NCBI RefSeq assembly: GCF_024643285.1
Contig: NZ_JAMSLW010000002.1
Span: forward strand, 62,001-126,000
Length of the DNA stretch: 64,000 nt
Reading direction: 5' to 3'
From: Parapedobacter lycopersici
Lineage (GTDB): Bacteria; Bacteroidota; Bacteroidia; Sphingobacteriales; Sphingobacteriaceae
Part shown: positions 1-8,002 of the stretch, piece by piece
Layout of the letters: every line of letters begins with the position of its first letter
Position numbering within the stretch: position 1 is the first letter of the stretch
Notes under the pieces: generated by a model
Told to the model about the DNA's origin: nothing
The model's input: the letters and a program-made list of their open reading frames with translations, nothing else
Databases searched by the model: none
Translations under genes and position numbers: made by a program

Positions 1-1156
1 TGACAACCTGCTGCCCACCATCGGACCGTCCAAACCGGACAAGCCCCTCCTTCGCATAATAATACACGTCGCCGTTAACGATTTGCAGGTTGGAAACTGG
101 CTGGTAATCCAGCGGAGACAGTTCAACCGCACCAGTATCCATGGTCAATGTAAACAGTTTATTTTCCGCAGTATATCCATAGATAAGTGCACCGTCCTGT
201 ACAATAAATTCGATATCACCCTCAACAGCCGCTTTCCATTGCAGCTGCCCGTCCGCGGCTACCAGGCAATAAACGCCCGAATGGCTTCCATCGGTCTCGG
301 TCGCAAAATAAACCTTATCCCCGGCGGTAAAAATTTTCTTGTTGATGTTGTATTCATCTTCGCCGATCTCAAACTCCCAAACCGGAGCCAGGTCCGCCGG
401 AGCGAGCCCATAAACGGTTTTGGACTCGTTTGGAATGATGACCAAATGACCGTCGGTCACCGGTTTGCCGTACATCGCGCGGGGAAATCCGCGCTGGTAA
501 AGCGGCTGGCCGCTGGCCGCGACAAAATTATATACGTAGGGCGCATTTTGCAGGTATAAGGTGTCATTCAAAACCAGGTTCGGCAGGTTATTATATGGAT
601 AAACAAGCTTATAATTCCACTGCAGTTGCCCATCCGAGGCACTTATAGCATAAATATTGGAGTTATTGCTGCTCAGGAATAACATATCCCGATAAGGTAC
701 CAGCGACTGTCCTCTTAACACCAGTTCGCCGGTGTTCAACCCGATTTTGGACTCCCAGAACAGGCTTCCGTCAGTCGCGTTTATAGCATAAATGTAGCCC
801 GTCATGTAGGCGGTGAACAGTACCCCGTCCTGATAATAAAACTGGTTCCGGCCGTTGTTCAACCGTTCGGTATCGGTTGGGGTAAACGACCACAGCTTTT
901 GGAAGTCGGTATTGTAACATTCCAGTACGCCATCATAACGGTTAATTATCCAGCGTGGGCCGACCGTTTTATTGTATATCAGGTATTCATGGAATGTTTC
1001 CACGTACATATCCTCAGCCGTAAAAACCTGATTATTCGAATAGTCGGGTTTGTCTGACTTCGGTGCGGGGTTGGGTGCAATGGCCTGACCGAATGAATGA
1101 CCTACGTAACAGGTGGCGGCCAGGAATATGCTCAGGTACTGGATGGCTTTTTTCAT
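1..1156 (-). CDS. PQQ-like beta-propeller repeat protein, secreted (3' part outside window)
   Basis: The frame is open from an ATG at 1156 to the window edge, so about 385 residues are visible and the C-terminus is missing. The protein starts with a signal peptide (MKKAIQYLSIFLAATCYVG, cleavage likely after HSFGQ). It then shows repeated blades of the type 'YAINATDGSLFWES', 'YAISASDGQLQWNYK' and 'YCLVAADGQLQWKA', the hallmark of PQQ-like/WD40-like eight-bladed propellers such as BamB and quinoprotein-type scaffolds. No catalytic Asp or cofactor-binding residues could be assigned, so a binding or scaffold role outside the cytoplasm is more likely than a dehydrogenase. The family call is good; the function is unknown. 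The next gene upstream (SDR) has the same orientation but is separated by 114 bp. Confidence 0.8.
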   Translation of the reverse strand, partial: MKKAIQYLSIFLAATCYVGHSFGQAIAPNPAPKSDKPDYSNNQVFTAEDMYVETFHEYLIYNKTVGPRWIINRYDGVLECYNTDFQKLWSFTPTDTERLNNGRNQFYYQDGVLFTAYMTGYIYAINATDGSLFWESKIGLNTGELVLRGQSLVPYRDMLFLSSNNSNIYAISASDGQLQWNYKLVYPYNNLPNLVLNDTLYLQNAPYVYNFVAASGQPLYQRGFPRAMYGKPVTDGHLVIIPNESKTVYGLAPADLAPVWEFEIGEDEYNINKKIFTAGDKVYFATETDGSHSGVYCLVAADGQLQWKAAVEGDIEFIVQDGALIYGYTAENKLFTLTMDTGAVELSPLDYQPVSNLQIVNGDVYYYAKEGLVRFGRSDGGQQVV

Positions 1157-1270
1157 TTGCTATCGCAATTAGGTGCGCTTTTCCGTAGCTAAGATACCAT
1201 CACATTGATAAAGAAACAAATCGGCTACTGAAACTGCTCCCTATTCATTCATCCTGCTGGCCTGCTCATT

Positions 1271-2065
1271 TTACCCTACCTGTTGTTCCGTATGGAGTTC
1301 CTTTCTTATTTTGTTGGTCAGCATGGGTAATTTTACCCAGATGGGCAATAGGCTCAGGAATAACCAGCTGAAATGATTTACCATAATTACCGAATCTCTT
1401 TTTTCCAGTTGCCGGATACAATACTGCGCAACCTTATCGGGGTTTAATGACGTTATTCTGGCGAAAAAACCCTGTGCTTCGATCCTTCGGGTACTGTCTT
1501 CATTGGTTTTCATCGGCCCGGGATTTACCACGCTGACAAAGACGTTGGTGTTTTTTAATTCCTGATACAAACCCCTGGAGAATGAATGAACAAACGCTTT
1601 GGACGCGGGGTACACCGTTTTATACCCAATGGGTGAAAATGCAGCCAGACTCGATACATTCAGGATGTAGGCTTTCGTTCGCTTGTGCAGATTCGGAAGC
1701 AGCTGGTGTGTCAACAGGGCGGTTGCCAACACATTGAGCTGGATGATAGTGTCGATATAGCCGGTGGAAGCGTCTTCAAATTTTTTAGTGCCGCCGACAC
1801 CGGCATTATTGATCAGCATACAGACATCAAATTGGCTGTTGATCCATTCGGCAACGGAAAGTATACTTTCCTTTTTACTTAAATCGGTTTCACAGGCATG
1901 GGCTTTGATGCCAAACTGATCCTGCAAATCCGCACACAGGGCCGACAGTCGCTGGTCCGGCAGGCTGATTAATACCAAGTTGATTTTCCGCCTGGCCAAT
2001 TCGTAAGCAAACGACTTTCCGAGTCCCTGGCTGGCTCCCGTGATAACGGCATATGTTTCTTCCAT
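1271..2065 (-). CDS. SDR family NAD(P)-dependent oxidoreductase
   Basis: A 264-residue classical short-chain dehydrogenase. Visible motifs are the cofactor-binding TGASQGLG (residues 9-16), NNAG (86-89), the catalytic Ser at 138/139, and Tyr152 with Lys156 in YPASK. The C-terminus carries a hydrophobic stretch (around 225-245, FSWLFLSLLPIWVKL) like that of DltE/17-beta-HSD-like SDRs, suggesting membrane association. The ATG at 2065 is the only sensible start because the Rossmann motif begins eight residues in. Substrate cannot be predicted. The upstream AraC regulator is on the same strand but 124 bp away; no operon is implied. Confidence 0.85.
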   Translation of the reverse strand: MEETYAVITGASQGLGKSFAYELARRKINLVLISLPDQRLSALCADLQDQFGIKAHACETDLSKKESILSVAEWINSQFDVCMLINNAGVGGTKKFEDASTGYIDTIIQLNVLATALLTHQLLPNLHKRTKAYILNVSSLAAFSPIGYKTVYPASKAFVHSFSRGLYQELKNTNVFVSVVNPGPMKTNEDSTRRIEAQGFFARITSLNPDKVAQYCIRQLEKRDSVIMVNHFSWLFLSLLPIWVKLPMLTNKIRKELHTEQQVG

Positions 2066-2189
2066 TTGCGTGAATTTTCACTGCAAAATTAGCAAGGAAG
2101 GTGTACCGGAATGTTCGGATTTATCTACCCGAACAACAAATCGGATTTAGAAGCAATTGATTAATAACAAACAAGTTAAACGTTCGTCA

Positions 2190-3284
2190 TTATCCATTGG
2201 AACGTATTTTACGGTACTCGGTAGGCGTATAAGAAGTCATTTTCTTGAATGTGGTATTAAACGCGGTTTTGGAATTGAACCCCGATGCATAACCGATTGC
2301 GAGTATGGTTAGGTGATCGTATTTCGGATTTAACAGCAGTTCTTCTGCTTTTTTAACCCGGTATTTATTTATAAAAAGGAAGAAATTTTCACCGATCCCG
2401 TTGTTGATCACATAAGACAACTGATGGCCTGAAACGTTCAGTTTTTCGGCCAGGCGGAGCAGATTGAGCTCGCTTTCCATATAAGGCTGCTCAGCTTGCA
2501 TCAGGGCCAGTAATTGTTCCTTTATACGCTGCATATCCGCATCGGTTATTAATTTGTTCCGTGGGTTTACATCGTCGGTATTCTGCATTGTATTTACCGT
2601 GTTTTCCAGGCCTTCCAGTCCGCTTGGATAGATCTCCCGCTGCCGGACTGCATGAAAGGCCACAAAATAGATAACCCCCAGGAAAAACAGGTTGACATAG
2701 CTGTTTAATGATGCCGCCATGGTAAAGATGTTGTAAAAAATAATCAGTACCGAAGAGGCAATAAACGCATAAATAATGTATTTGATCCAATTCAGGTCAA
2801 TGGATTCTTTCGTGGATGAAAACTGCTCGATATTTTTCTGATGGTTTTGAATTTTCAGATAGGCCGCTATGGTGTATCCTAGTGCATGCCCGAGGAACAG
2901 GATGATATATACAAAGTGGAAGCGATTTTCATCGAGCACTGGCCGGGATAATAAAAGGACCAGAAATAGCAGGGGTACGAAGAGATAAGCCAGGTCTTTT
3001 TTGATGTATCGGTAAGTTGGATTGGTATAGAAAACAACACTTAAATAAAAGGTCGGCGGAGTCAAAAATTGAATAAATCTGGTGATCGTAATGATGTAGC
3101 TGGTGTTCTCCGTTGATTTGGGAATGATCATTTCATCCAACCAGAATGTGGCCCAAAGCAGCACAAAAATTCCGAAATAACGATTGGCTCTCTGGTTTAC
3201 CTGAACGGCATTACTTAAATTCAGGAAGGATAATAAAACCAACCCGCCGGTAATCAGCGTGATAACGATGAAATTGAACTCCAT
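2190..3284 (-). CDS. AraC family transcriptional regulator with N-terminal membrane domain
   Basis: A 364-residue protein. The first ~215 residues are strongly hydrophobic with about seven predicted membrane segments (for example FNFIVITLITGGLVLLSFL and FVPLLFLVLLLSRPVL). A linker is followed by an AraC/XylS DNA-binding domain at roughly 247-364, with the first helix-turn-helix near LAEKLNVSGHQLSYVIN and the second near ILAIGYASGFNSKTAFNTTFKK. This is a common Bacteroidota architecture in which the membrane part is presumed to sense a ligand and control the attached DNA-binding domain. The target is unknown. Neighbours on both sides share the strand but are separated by more than 100 bp, so autogenous control or control of a neighbour is only possible, not shown. 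Confidence 0.88.
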   Translation of the reverse strand: MEFNFIVITLITGGLVLLSFLNLSNAVQVNQRANRYFGIFVLLWATFWLDEMIIPKSTENTSYIITITRFIQFLTPPTFYLSVVFYTNPTYRYIKKDLAYLFVPLLFLVLLLSRPVLDENRFHFVYIILFLGHALGYTIAAYLKIQNHQKNIEQFSSTKESIDLNWIKYIIYAFIASSVLIIFYNIFTMAASLNSYVNLFFLGVIYFVAFHAVRQREIYPSGLEGLENTVNTMQNTDDVNPRNKLITDADMQRIKEQLLALMQAEQPYMESELNLLRLAEKLNVSGHQLSYVINNGIGENFFLFINKYRVKKAEELLLNPKYDHLTILAIGYASGFNSKTAFNTTFKKMTSYTPTEYRKIRSNG

Positions 3285-3386
3285 TTAGTGAAAAATTGCC
3301 TTACCGATGGGAACGATCGGTACTCCAGCGGCTAACATGCTCAACGTGCACAAACCCAGCCGAGGGTAAGCCACGTTACATACACC

Positions 3387-4178
3387 TTAATCCCGATCGG
3401 ACTCCCGACGGTTTTCCAATGTCACTACCCGTTTTTCCACCGATTCCATAATGGTTGTCAAACTGGCGATAGCATCATTAACCTGCGCATCCGTGGCGTG
3501 CCGTTCCAGGCGCTTCATACGTAATGCCAGTTCATCCAGCCGTTCAGGTAATCCATCAAGATCAGGCTGTGGCTCCTTTTTCCTAAACAGGGGAAGGGCG
3601 GCCAGAACACATGCGAAAAGGCCGATGCCGAGTGCGAGGTATACCATCATGCTATGTTGTTTTTCAGAACTATTGTCTTCATCGGGTTGTTCGGGGTTGG
3701 CGGCATACACACCGGCAGCACTATCGGATAGCGTTTCCATGCTATCCATGGTGGCCACTTCCATTGGTGTTTCATCCGCAGGCGGGTGAATCAGGTGATC
3801 GGTTTGGGCAACATACGCTGCATAACCGGCAAGTTGCTTTCGATAGCCTTTCCCCGGCCGGTCGAAGATATCTGCAGATATTTGATTCCGCAACGCGGTC
3901 AATCCCGCCTCGTCAGTAGCTTTCATGGACCGCCAGCTGTTGTACCAGCGCTCGATCCCGGCGATGGGTTGACTGGATAATTGCTGCCTGAAGCAATCGT
4001 AATCCAACGTTTCGCAGGATATCCGGAAATTGGTATCCTGTGAAACTGCCTTGTCTGTTGCCAGAAAATTAATCGTTTCCCGGATCAGCTCATACTTGGC
4101 CCGGTCTGCCTGATCCTGTGCAACAGCCTCCCAAACCAGCAGGGCCATACATACAAAAGTTAATAAACCACGCCGCAT
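3387..4178 (-). CDS. Secreted/membrane-anchored protein of unknown function
   Basis: A 263-residue protein not recognised as any family. It has an N-terminal signal peptide (MRRGLLTFVCMALLVWEAVAQ) and an extracytoplasmic region of about 155 residues with two cysteines close together (ISCETLDYDCF). A low-complexity acidic linker follows, then a transmembrane segment near 176-195 (MMVYLALGIGLFACVLAALPLF), then a charged, probably coiled-coil cytoplasmic tail rich in Glu/Arg with heptad-like Leu and Val spacing. The topology (periplasmic sensor-like part, one TM, coiled-coil tail) would fit a scaffold or signalling adaptor, but no function can be claimed. The ATG at 4178 gives the signal peptide directly. 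Confidence 0.65.
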   Translation of the reverse strand: MRRGLLTFVCMALLVWEAVAQDQADRAKYELIRETINFLATDKAVSQDTNFRISCETLDYDCFRQQLSSQPIAGIERWYNSWRSMKATDEAGLTALRNQISADIFDRPGKGYRKQLAGYAAYVAQTDHLIHPPADETPMEVATMDSMETLSDSAAGVYAANPEQPDEDNSSEKQHSMMVYLALGIGLFACVLAALPLFRKKEPQPDLDGLPERLDELALRMKRLERHATDAQVNDAIASLTTIMESVEKRVVTLENRRESDRD

Positions 4179-4301
4179 ATCCTTATATTTTATTCGGTAA
4201 CATAACGATTCCCAATGTTCTTAACGGCTAAAATAGGGAGAAAATCAGGAGCAATCACGCTTTTTTTAAAATTGTATCCTATTTAAAAACCCGGCCACAT
4301 T

Positions 4302-4338
4302 AAAAAAACCCGGCCACTCTTGGACAAGAATGGCCGGG
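4302..4338 (-). terminator. Rho-independent terminator of the candidate sRNA
   Basis: The stem CCCGGCCATTCTT / AAGAGTGGCCGGG (minus strand) has a 4-nt loop and is followed by TTTTTTT. A second partial copy of the GC block (cccggccac, plus strand) lies 20 bp further on at 4289-4297. Confidence 0.7.
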
Positions 4339-4395
4339 ATAACATCTTCTTTGAAGATGGCGTTCCCATGAGGATCGGGAACTTAAACCTAAACC
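4302..4395 (-). ncRNA. Candidate small RNA of about 94 nt with three hairpins
   Basis: In the 393-bp gap between two divergent genes, the minus strand carries three consecutive perfect or near-perfect stem-loops: GTTCCC/GGGAAC (4362-4367 with 4377-4382), CATCTTC/GAAGATG (4343-4349 with 4353-4359, 3-nt loop) and a 13-bp GC-rich stem (4309-4321 with 4326-4338, one G-U pair on this strand). The last stem is followed by seven U. A good Bacteroidota-type promoter lies just upstream at 4401-4431. No ORF on this strand has coding character here. The 5' end is inferred from promoter spacing, so it may be off by a few bases. It could instead be an orphan regulatory leader. Confidence 0.6.
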
Positions 4396-4400
4396 TAGTG

Positions 4401-4431
4401 CCAATATAGGAAATGATAACGAGTTGTACAA
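4401..4431 (-). promoter_or_regulatory. Predicted primary-sigma promoter of the candidate sRNA
   Basis: On the minus strand TTG (4431-4429) is followed after 20 nt by TATATTGG (4408-4401). The Bacteroidota housekeeping promoter is TTTG, 19-21 nt, TAnnTTTG, so spacing fits exactly and the -7 box differs at one position. Confidence 0.5.
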
Positions 4432-4571
4432 GGGAAATCTTTCCAAATATGTATGCACTGCAAACGATTGTTTTTCCTTGTTTTCGAGGATTGTCCGGTA
4501 AATCCGCATCACTTAATTTTACATGGGTTAAACAGGAATCAAAACGAAAACAGGAGATTAAGATCATCGTT

Positions 4572-4997
4572 ATGAAGAAAATCATGATCATTTTTATGCT
4601 GCTGTCCGTACAAATCGGATTTTCACAACAAGCTACACTCACGCAAAAAGGCCGTAAGGTGTTTGTGGTGGGCGTGTCGAAAAGCGAGGGCGCTGTCAAA
4701 ACGGTCGATAGGCTGATTGATGAACTGAAAGATTGGTCGTATTGGGAAGTCACCGCCGATAAAGCAGAGGCAGATTTTGTGCTGCAGGTTGATGTTACCG
4801 CTTCAAAGGGCATTACAGCAACATCCTGGGGCGGCACTTCGTATGCGTTGGTGGCACAGCTGATTGATAAGGAGGACCAGGTTTTCTGGGAATCACCCCA
4901 GTTCCGTGCCAGTCCAAACGGCACCAACGGCTTTAATGCCGGAAACGCTGTAGTGAAAAAACTGATGCGGATACTGCGGAAAAATTATACGCCATAA
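4572..4997 (+). CDS. Small secreted protein of unknown function
   Basis: A 141-residue protein starting at the ATG at 4572. The frame stays open further upstream, but only this start places a clean signal peptide (MKKIMIIFMLLSVQIGFSQ) at the N-terminus. The mature part contains GRKVFVVGVSKSEGAVKTV, a segment ADFVLQVDV typical of beta strands in small alpha/beta lipoprotein-like folds, and a C-terminal amphipathic helix (AVVKKLMRILRK). No Cys lipobox is present, so it is probably soluble in the periplasm or secreted. I do not recognise the family. It is divergent from the 3387-4178 gene, with the candidate sRNA between them. Confidence 0.6.
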   Translation: MKKIMIIFMLLSVQIGFSQQATLTQKGRKVFVVGVSKSEGAVKTVDRLIDELKDWSYWEVTADKAEADFVLQVDVTASKGITATSWGGTSYALVAQLIDKEDQVFWESPQFRASPNGTNGFNAGNAVVKKLMRILRKNYTP

Positions 4998-5101
4998 TTG
5001 CCCGGGCTGCAACGCATTTTGGCCGACCAGCAGATTACCCCGGTTGCAGATGACAACCCGCGGTTCCCGGGCCGATTTTCGGTCCAGCCGATTATTTTGT
5101 G

Positions 5102-5109
5102 TAATTTTG
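5102..5109 (+). promoter_or_regulatory. Possible -7 box upstream of the 5167 gene
   Basis: TAATTTTG fits TAnnTTTG exactly and lies 57 bp before the start codon. The upstream -33 region is only TTTTC at 5076-5080, so the match is partial. The rest of the gap 4998-5166 shows only a weak hairpin around GGGCCGA/TCGGTCC. Confidence 0.35.
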
Positions 5110-5166
5110 TTTATAGCGGTCCGGGCCGATGAGAGATGATGACAGGCAAACGCAAACAAATAGACC

Positions 5167-5499
5167 ATGAATTTAAAAAACACATCGCTGGAAACTTCCT
5201 ATCTCCCCGTGGCATGGGAATACCGGGAGGTTATTGAAGCGGAAATAGCGAAGAAAACGCGGGGTAAAATTTTCTTTTTCTGCAGGGAAGAAGGAATCTG
5301 TGAGGCGATAGGTAGTGTGCTGTGGATGAAAGAAGAACAGGGCAAAGGGTTATTCATCGGACTGGATACGGAAAAGAAGATCCGGGTGGACCGGATCATT
5401 ACGTTATTCGGCAAGCCCGGAGCCGCCTACGATGAATACAATGCGTATGGCAATGCCTGCATGGACTGCACAGGAGGCTATGAAAATGACGAATTATAA
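5167..5499 (+). CDS. Small cytoplasmic protein, possibly Rof (Rho-antiterminator)-like
   Basis: A 110-residue protein without a signal peptide. The order of features resembles the small Rof/RNaseP-subunit-like beta-barrel family: an N-terminal 'Y.PV..EYREVIEAEIAKK' helix, a strand-rich centre (GKIFFFCREEG, GLFIGLDTEKKIRVDRIITLFGK), and a final strand ending in an 'R(V/L)DRI' signature that Rof proteins also show. It is longer than E. coli Rof (about 85 residues) because of a C-terminal tail with CMDCTGGY, a pair of cysteines. The similarity is by eye and weak; a plain hypothetical protein is the safe call. It is convergent with the next gene, with 34 bp between stop codons. Confidence 0.5.
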   Translation: MNLKNTSLETSYLPVAWEYREVIEAEIAKKTRGKIFFFCREEGICEAIGSVLWMKEEQGKGLFIGLDTEKKIRVDRIITLFGKPGAAYDEYNAYGNACMDCTGGYENDEL

Positions 5500-5533
5500 A
5501 AATGTTTGCAGGGCCTATTTTATCTCACGCTGC

Positions 5534-8002
5534 TCACGGTAAATCGGACATAACAAAGTCGGCGAGGTAAGTACATTCCGCGATGGCTGCACGGGCAAAT
5601 TCGGTATCCTGATACTTGGCCCGTAACTCTCCGAAATAACGGTTACGCTGGCTGAACAGCCAATAGGGATCCGGCTGGTGCTGTGAAAAGACATACCCGT
5701 TTTCATAATAATCGCTGATTGAGTCAAACTGATACAGTTTTTGTTCACATTTGGCCAGCATGAAGGTACATTTGGCCTGAAACTCCCGGTCGTCACTCAA
5801 CTCGCGGGCCTTAGCGTACCAGATAGCGGCCTGACGCGCTTCATGGAAATCCCCGGCGTAATAATAATCCCCTTTCACGTAATTATCGGCACTAGTCCAC
5901 GTATAGCTGATCAGTTGCCAGGAATTGCCAAATGCACCGGTTTGGTATACACCGTTGGCTAACTGATAATAGTATCCGGCAGCATTTACAGGATCTTGTT
6001 CAATACGCAGCTGCAGTTCAGCCATTGCTTTAGCGAAATCGGTCTTGGAGAGGGCGGTATTGCCAAACTTTTTCGGATAGTCCTTTATCGTGGTTACGAA
6101 TGGATCAGGCCACAGGGTATCTTCTTCCGCACTGTACCAATTAACAGGTGGCTCTTGCTCGAAATCCGACGAAAGGTGGTCGAATGCTTTGGAAGCTGCC
6201 GGATAGTTGTGCATACGGAGATAAGCCGTACCCAACAGGTCCCAGTAATCATCGGAATCCAGTCCACCCAGCCGCCCTTCAAAAAGCGCTGCCCACGGCC
6301 GTTCCAGCCCTTCCCTGCTCCATTTGGCAAGTTGCTCCAATGCCGCCGGCTGCAATTGCTCCTGCCAGAAGGATTGTGCTGACCACGACATGTGGGTATA
6401 TAAATCGGCAGTGTCAGCGGTGTTATCGGTCGCCAAAGGAAAGTCGCTGTTCCACATGAATAAGGCCGCCATGGCCGTATCCCGCTGCCGCATGAAATGC
6501 GGTGCCAGCACCGACTGGTACAGGTTAGTAGCCGTTCGGTTGAAGCGAAGTTCGCTGGCTCCAAGCCAGTCATATGATGTACCATATTGTTCTCTGGCAT
6601 CGGCCAGCTCCTGCTGCCGCTTTTGTTCCAGCCATTGCAATGCGGGAAGCATTGCCTGCTCGTCAAGCGCGTTGGATACTTCGAGCGTACGTACCTGCAC
6701 CAGCAGTTCAATAATGCGGTACTGGTCTGCCAATCGCTCGGATAACCGATTCAGCTTTACCGTAGCAAGTGTCGCTGTGGCCTTTTCCATCTCCCCCAGC
6801 AACCAGTAGATATAAGCCGTGGCAATGGTTCCCAAATCGGGATCCGTATATTGCTTTTCCATCGCAAGCTGCTGTGCAAATTCAGCAAGCCGGACGGCAT
6901 GCTCGCGGGCATGTGTAATGACCGAATCGGGTTCCCGGTAGCCCGACCACCAACCGCCGTTGTAGTAAGCTGATGTTTCGGTGAGCAGGGTTTCCAGTTT
7001 ATTGATTTCCCGGGTGAGCAACACGCCTACCAACGGGCTACGCGGTGCTAAGCTGTACACCGACTCAAGCGCGTGCATGTCAAAGTCGGCGTTGGTAAAG
7101 GCTTCGATCGCCGCTATGGCAGCGCGCTCGTCATCAGATTCCGCCTGTGCAAGCACCTCGTCGGGCGTTACGTCAATATAATGGAAGTTTTTGTAGGCTT
7201 GCACGCGCCGTTCCGGACTCCGTGTAAATACCCTTGAAAACAAGTACGCCGCAGTCGCCGGATCGCCTAATCGTCGGACAGCACCCGCTTTGAGTGAAAG
7301 GGCCCATCCTTTTACAGCAGAATTTCCGGGAGCAGTGGCGATGTACTGGTCATATATTTCCACACAGCGCTGGTAAGCGCCCGCGTAATGGTACATGCGG
7401 GCCGCCTGATAGGCATAGCGCAACCGGAGAAAGCGATCCCGTTTCAGTGCCGTCACACACGTTTCAGCACGGTCGGCCAGCGCTTCCATTTCGCCTGTAT
7501 CCATGGTGTCACGGGGGTCAGGGTCCCAGTAATTTTGGTACGACACCACGGCATAGGGTTCGCTTTCTTTAGCAAACAGGTAATATTCGCGGGCATCTTT
7601 ATGCCCGACCAGCGCACGGAGGTAAGTATTGCGCTGTAAGCTATCCGGCAGCGGCAACGGACCGCCAGTGAGGTAACCGGCAATGAGCGAATCCGTCGCT
7701 GCATCGGTACGGTACATGATGGCTTCAACGTCGGCTGCGGCAACCTGCTTCCCCAGGTAACGTGCCCATTCCCGGCTATTGATCAAGGACTCAGACTCCG
7801 GCTCGTTCTCGTCATATAAGAATCGTAACCCGGTAAAAGAAAAGGGCACATACGCATCCCCCGGTGTATTATTATGAAAATAAGACACATAATAGTCATA
7901 AGGGTCCGGCTCAGGTCCGCATGCAATATTTATTGCGATCTCACCAAAATACGCGAGCGCAAATGCACTAAAAACGATCAATGATTTCCTGGAGTTGTTC
8001 AT
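5534..8002 (-). CDS. Large secreted repeat (TPR-like) protein of unknown function
   Basis: An 822-residue protein using the ATG at 8002; the frame extends to 8146, but only the internal ATG gives a signal peptide (MNNSRKSLIVFSAFALAYF, then IACGPEPDPYDYYVSYF). The bulk is helical with TPR-like pairs, for example RYAYQAARMYHYAGAYQRC, GWALSLKAGAVRRLGDPATA and GTAYLRMHNYPAASKAFDH, so it is probably a periplasmic or surface protein-interaction scaffold. No catalytic motif was seen. Its start lies 35 bp inside the end of the upstream lipoprotein gene (7968-9008), so the two are almost certainly co-translated. Confidence 0.75.
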   Translation of the reverse strand: MNNSRKSLIVFSAFALAYFGEIAINIACGPEPDPYDYYVSYFHNNTPGDAYVPFSFTGLRFLYDENEPESESLINSREWARYLGKQVAAADVEAIMYRTDAATDSLIAGYLTGGPLPLPDSLQRNTYLRALVGHKDAREYYLFAKESEPYAVVSYQNYWDPDPRDTMDTGEMEALADRAETCVTALKRDRFLRLRYAYQAARMYHYAGAYQRCVEIYDQYIATAPGNSAVKGWALSLKAGAVRRLGDPATAAYLFSRVFTRSPERRVQAYKNFHYIDVTPDEVLAQAESDDERAAIAAIEAFTNADFDMHALESVYSLAPRSPLVGVLLTREINKLETLLTETSAYYNGGWWSGYREPDSVITHAREHAVRLAEFAQQLAMEKQYTDPDLGTIATAYIYWLLGEMEKATATLATVKLNRLSERLADQYRIIELLVQVRTLEVSNALDEQAMLPALQWLEQKRQQELADAREQYGTSYDWLGASELRFNRTATNLYQSVLAPHFMRQRDTAMAALFMWNSDFPLATDNTADTADLYTHMSWSAQSFWQEQLQPAALEQLAKWSREGLERPWAALFEGRLGGLDSDDYWDLLGTAYLRMHNYPAASKAFDHLSSDFEQEPPVNWYSAEEDTLWPDPFVTTIKDYPKKFGNTALSKTDFAKAMAELQLRIEQDPVNAAGYYYQLANGVYQTGAFGNSWQLISYTWTSADNYVKGDYYYAGDFHEARQAAIWYAKARELSDDREFQAKCTFMLAKCEQKLYQFDSISDYYENGYVFSQHQPDPYWLFSQRNRYFGELRAKYQDTEFARAAIAECTYLADFVMSDLP

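Noticed and set aside
3303-3322. Short inverted repeat ACCGAT/ATCGGT upstream of the 3387-4178 stop region
   Set aside because: Only 6-bp arms, expected by chance in a window this size.
4283-4927. 214-codon minus-strand frame
   Set aside because: It lies antisense to the secreted-protein gene at 4572-4997 and runs through the sRNA hairpins; composition is Ser/Cys/Phe-rich as in shadow frames.
6094-6711. 205-codon minus-strand frame
   Set aside because: It is in another frame of the same strand as the 822-residue repeat protein, with a Trp/Arg/Cys-rich, unstructured composition.
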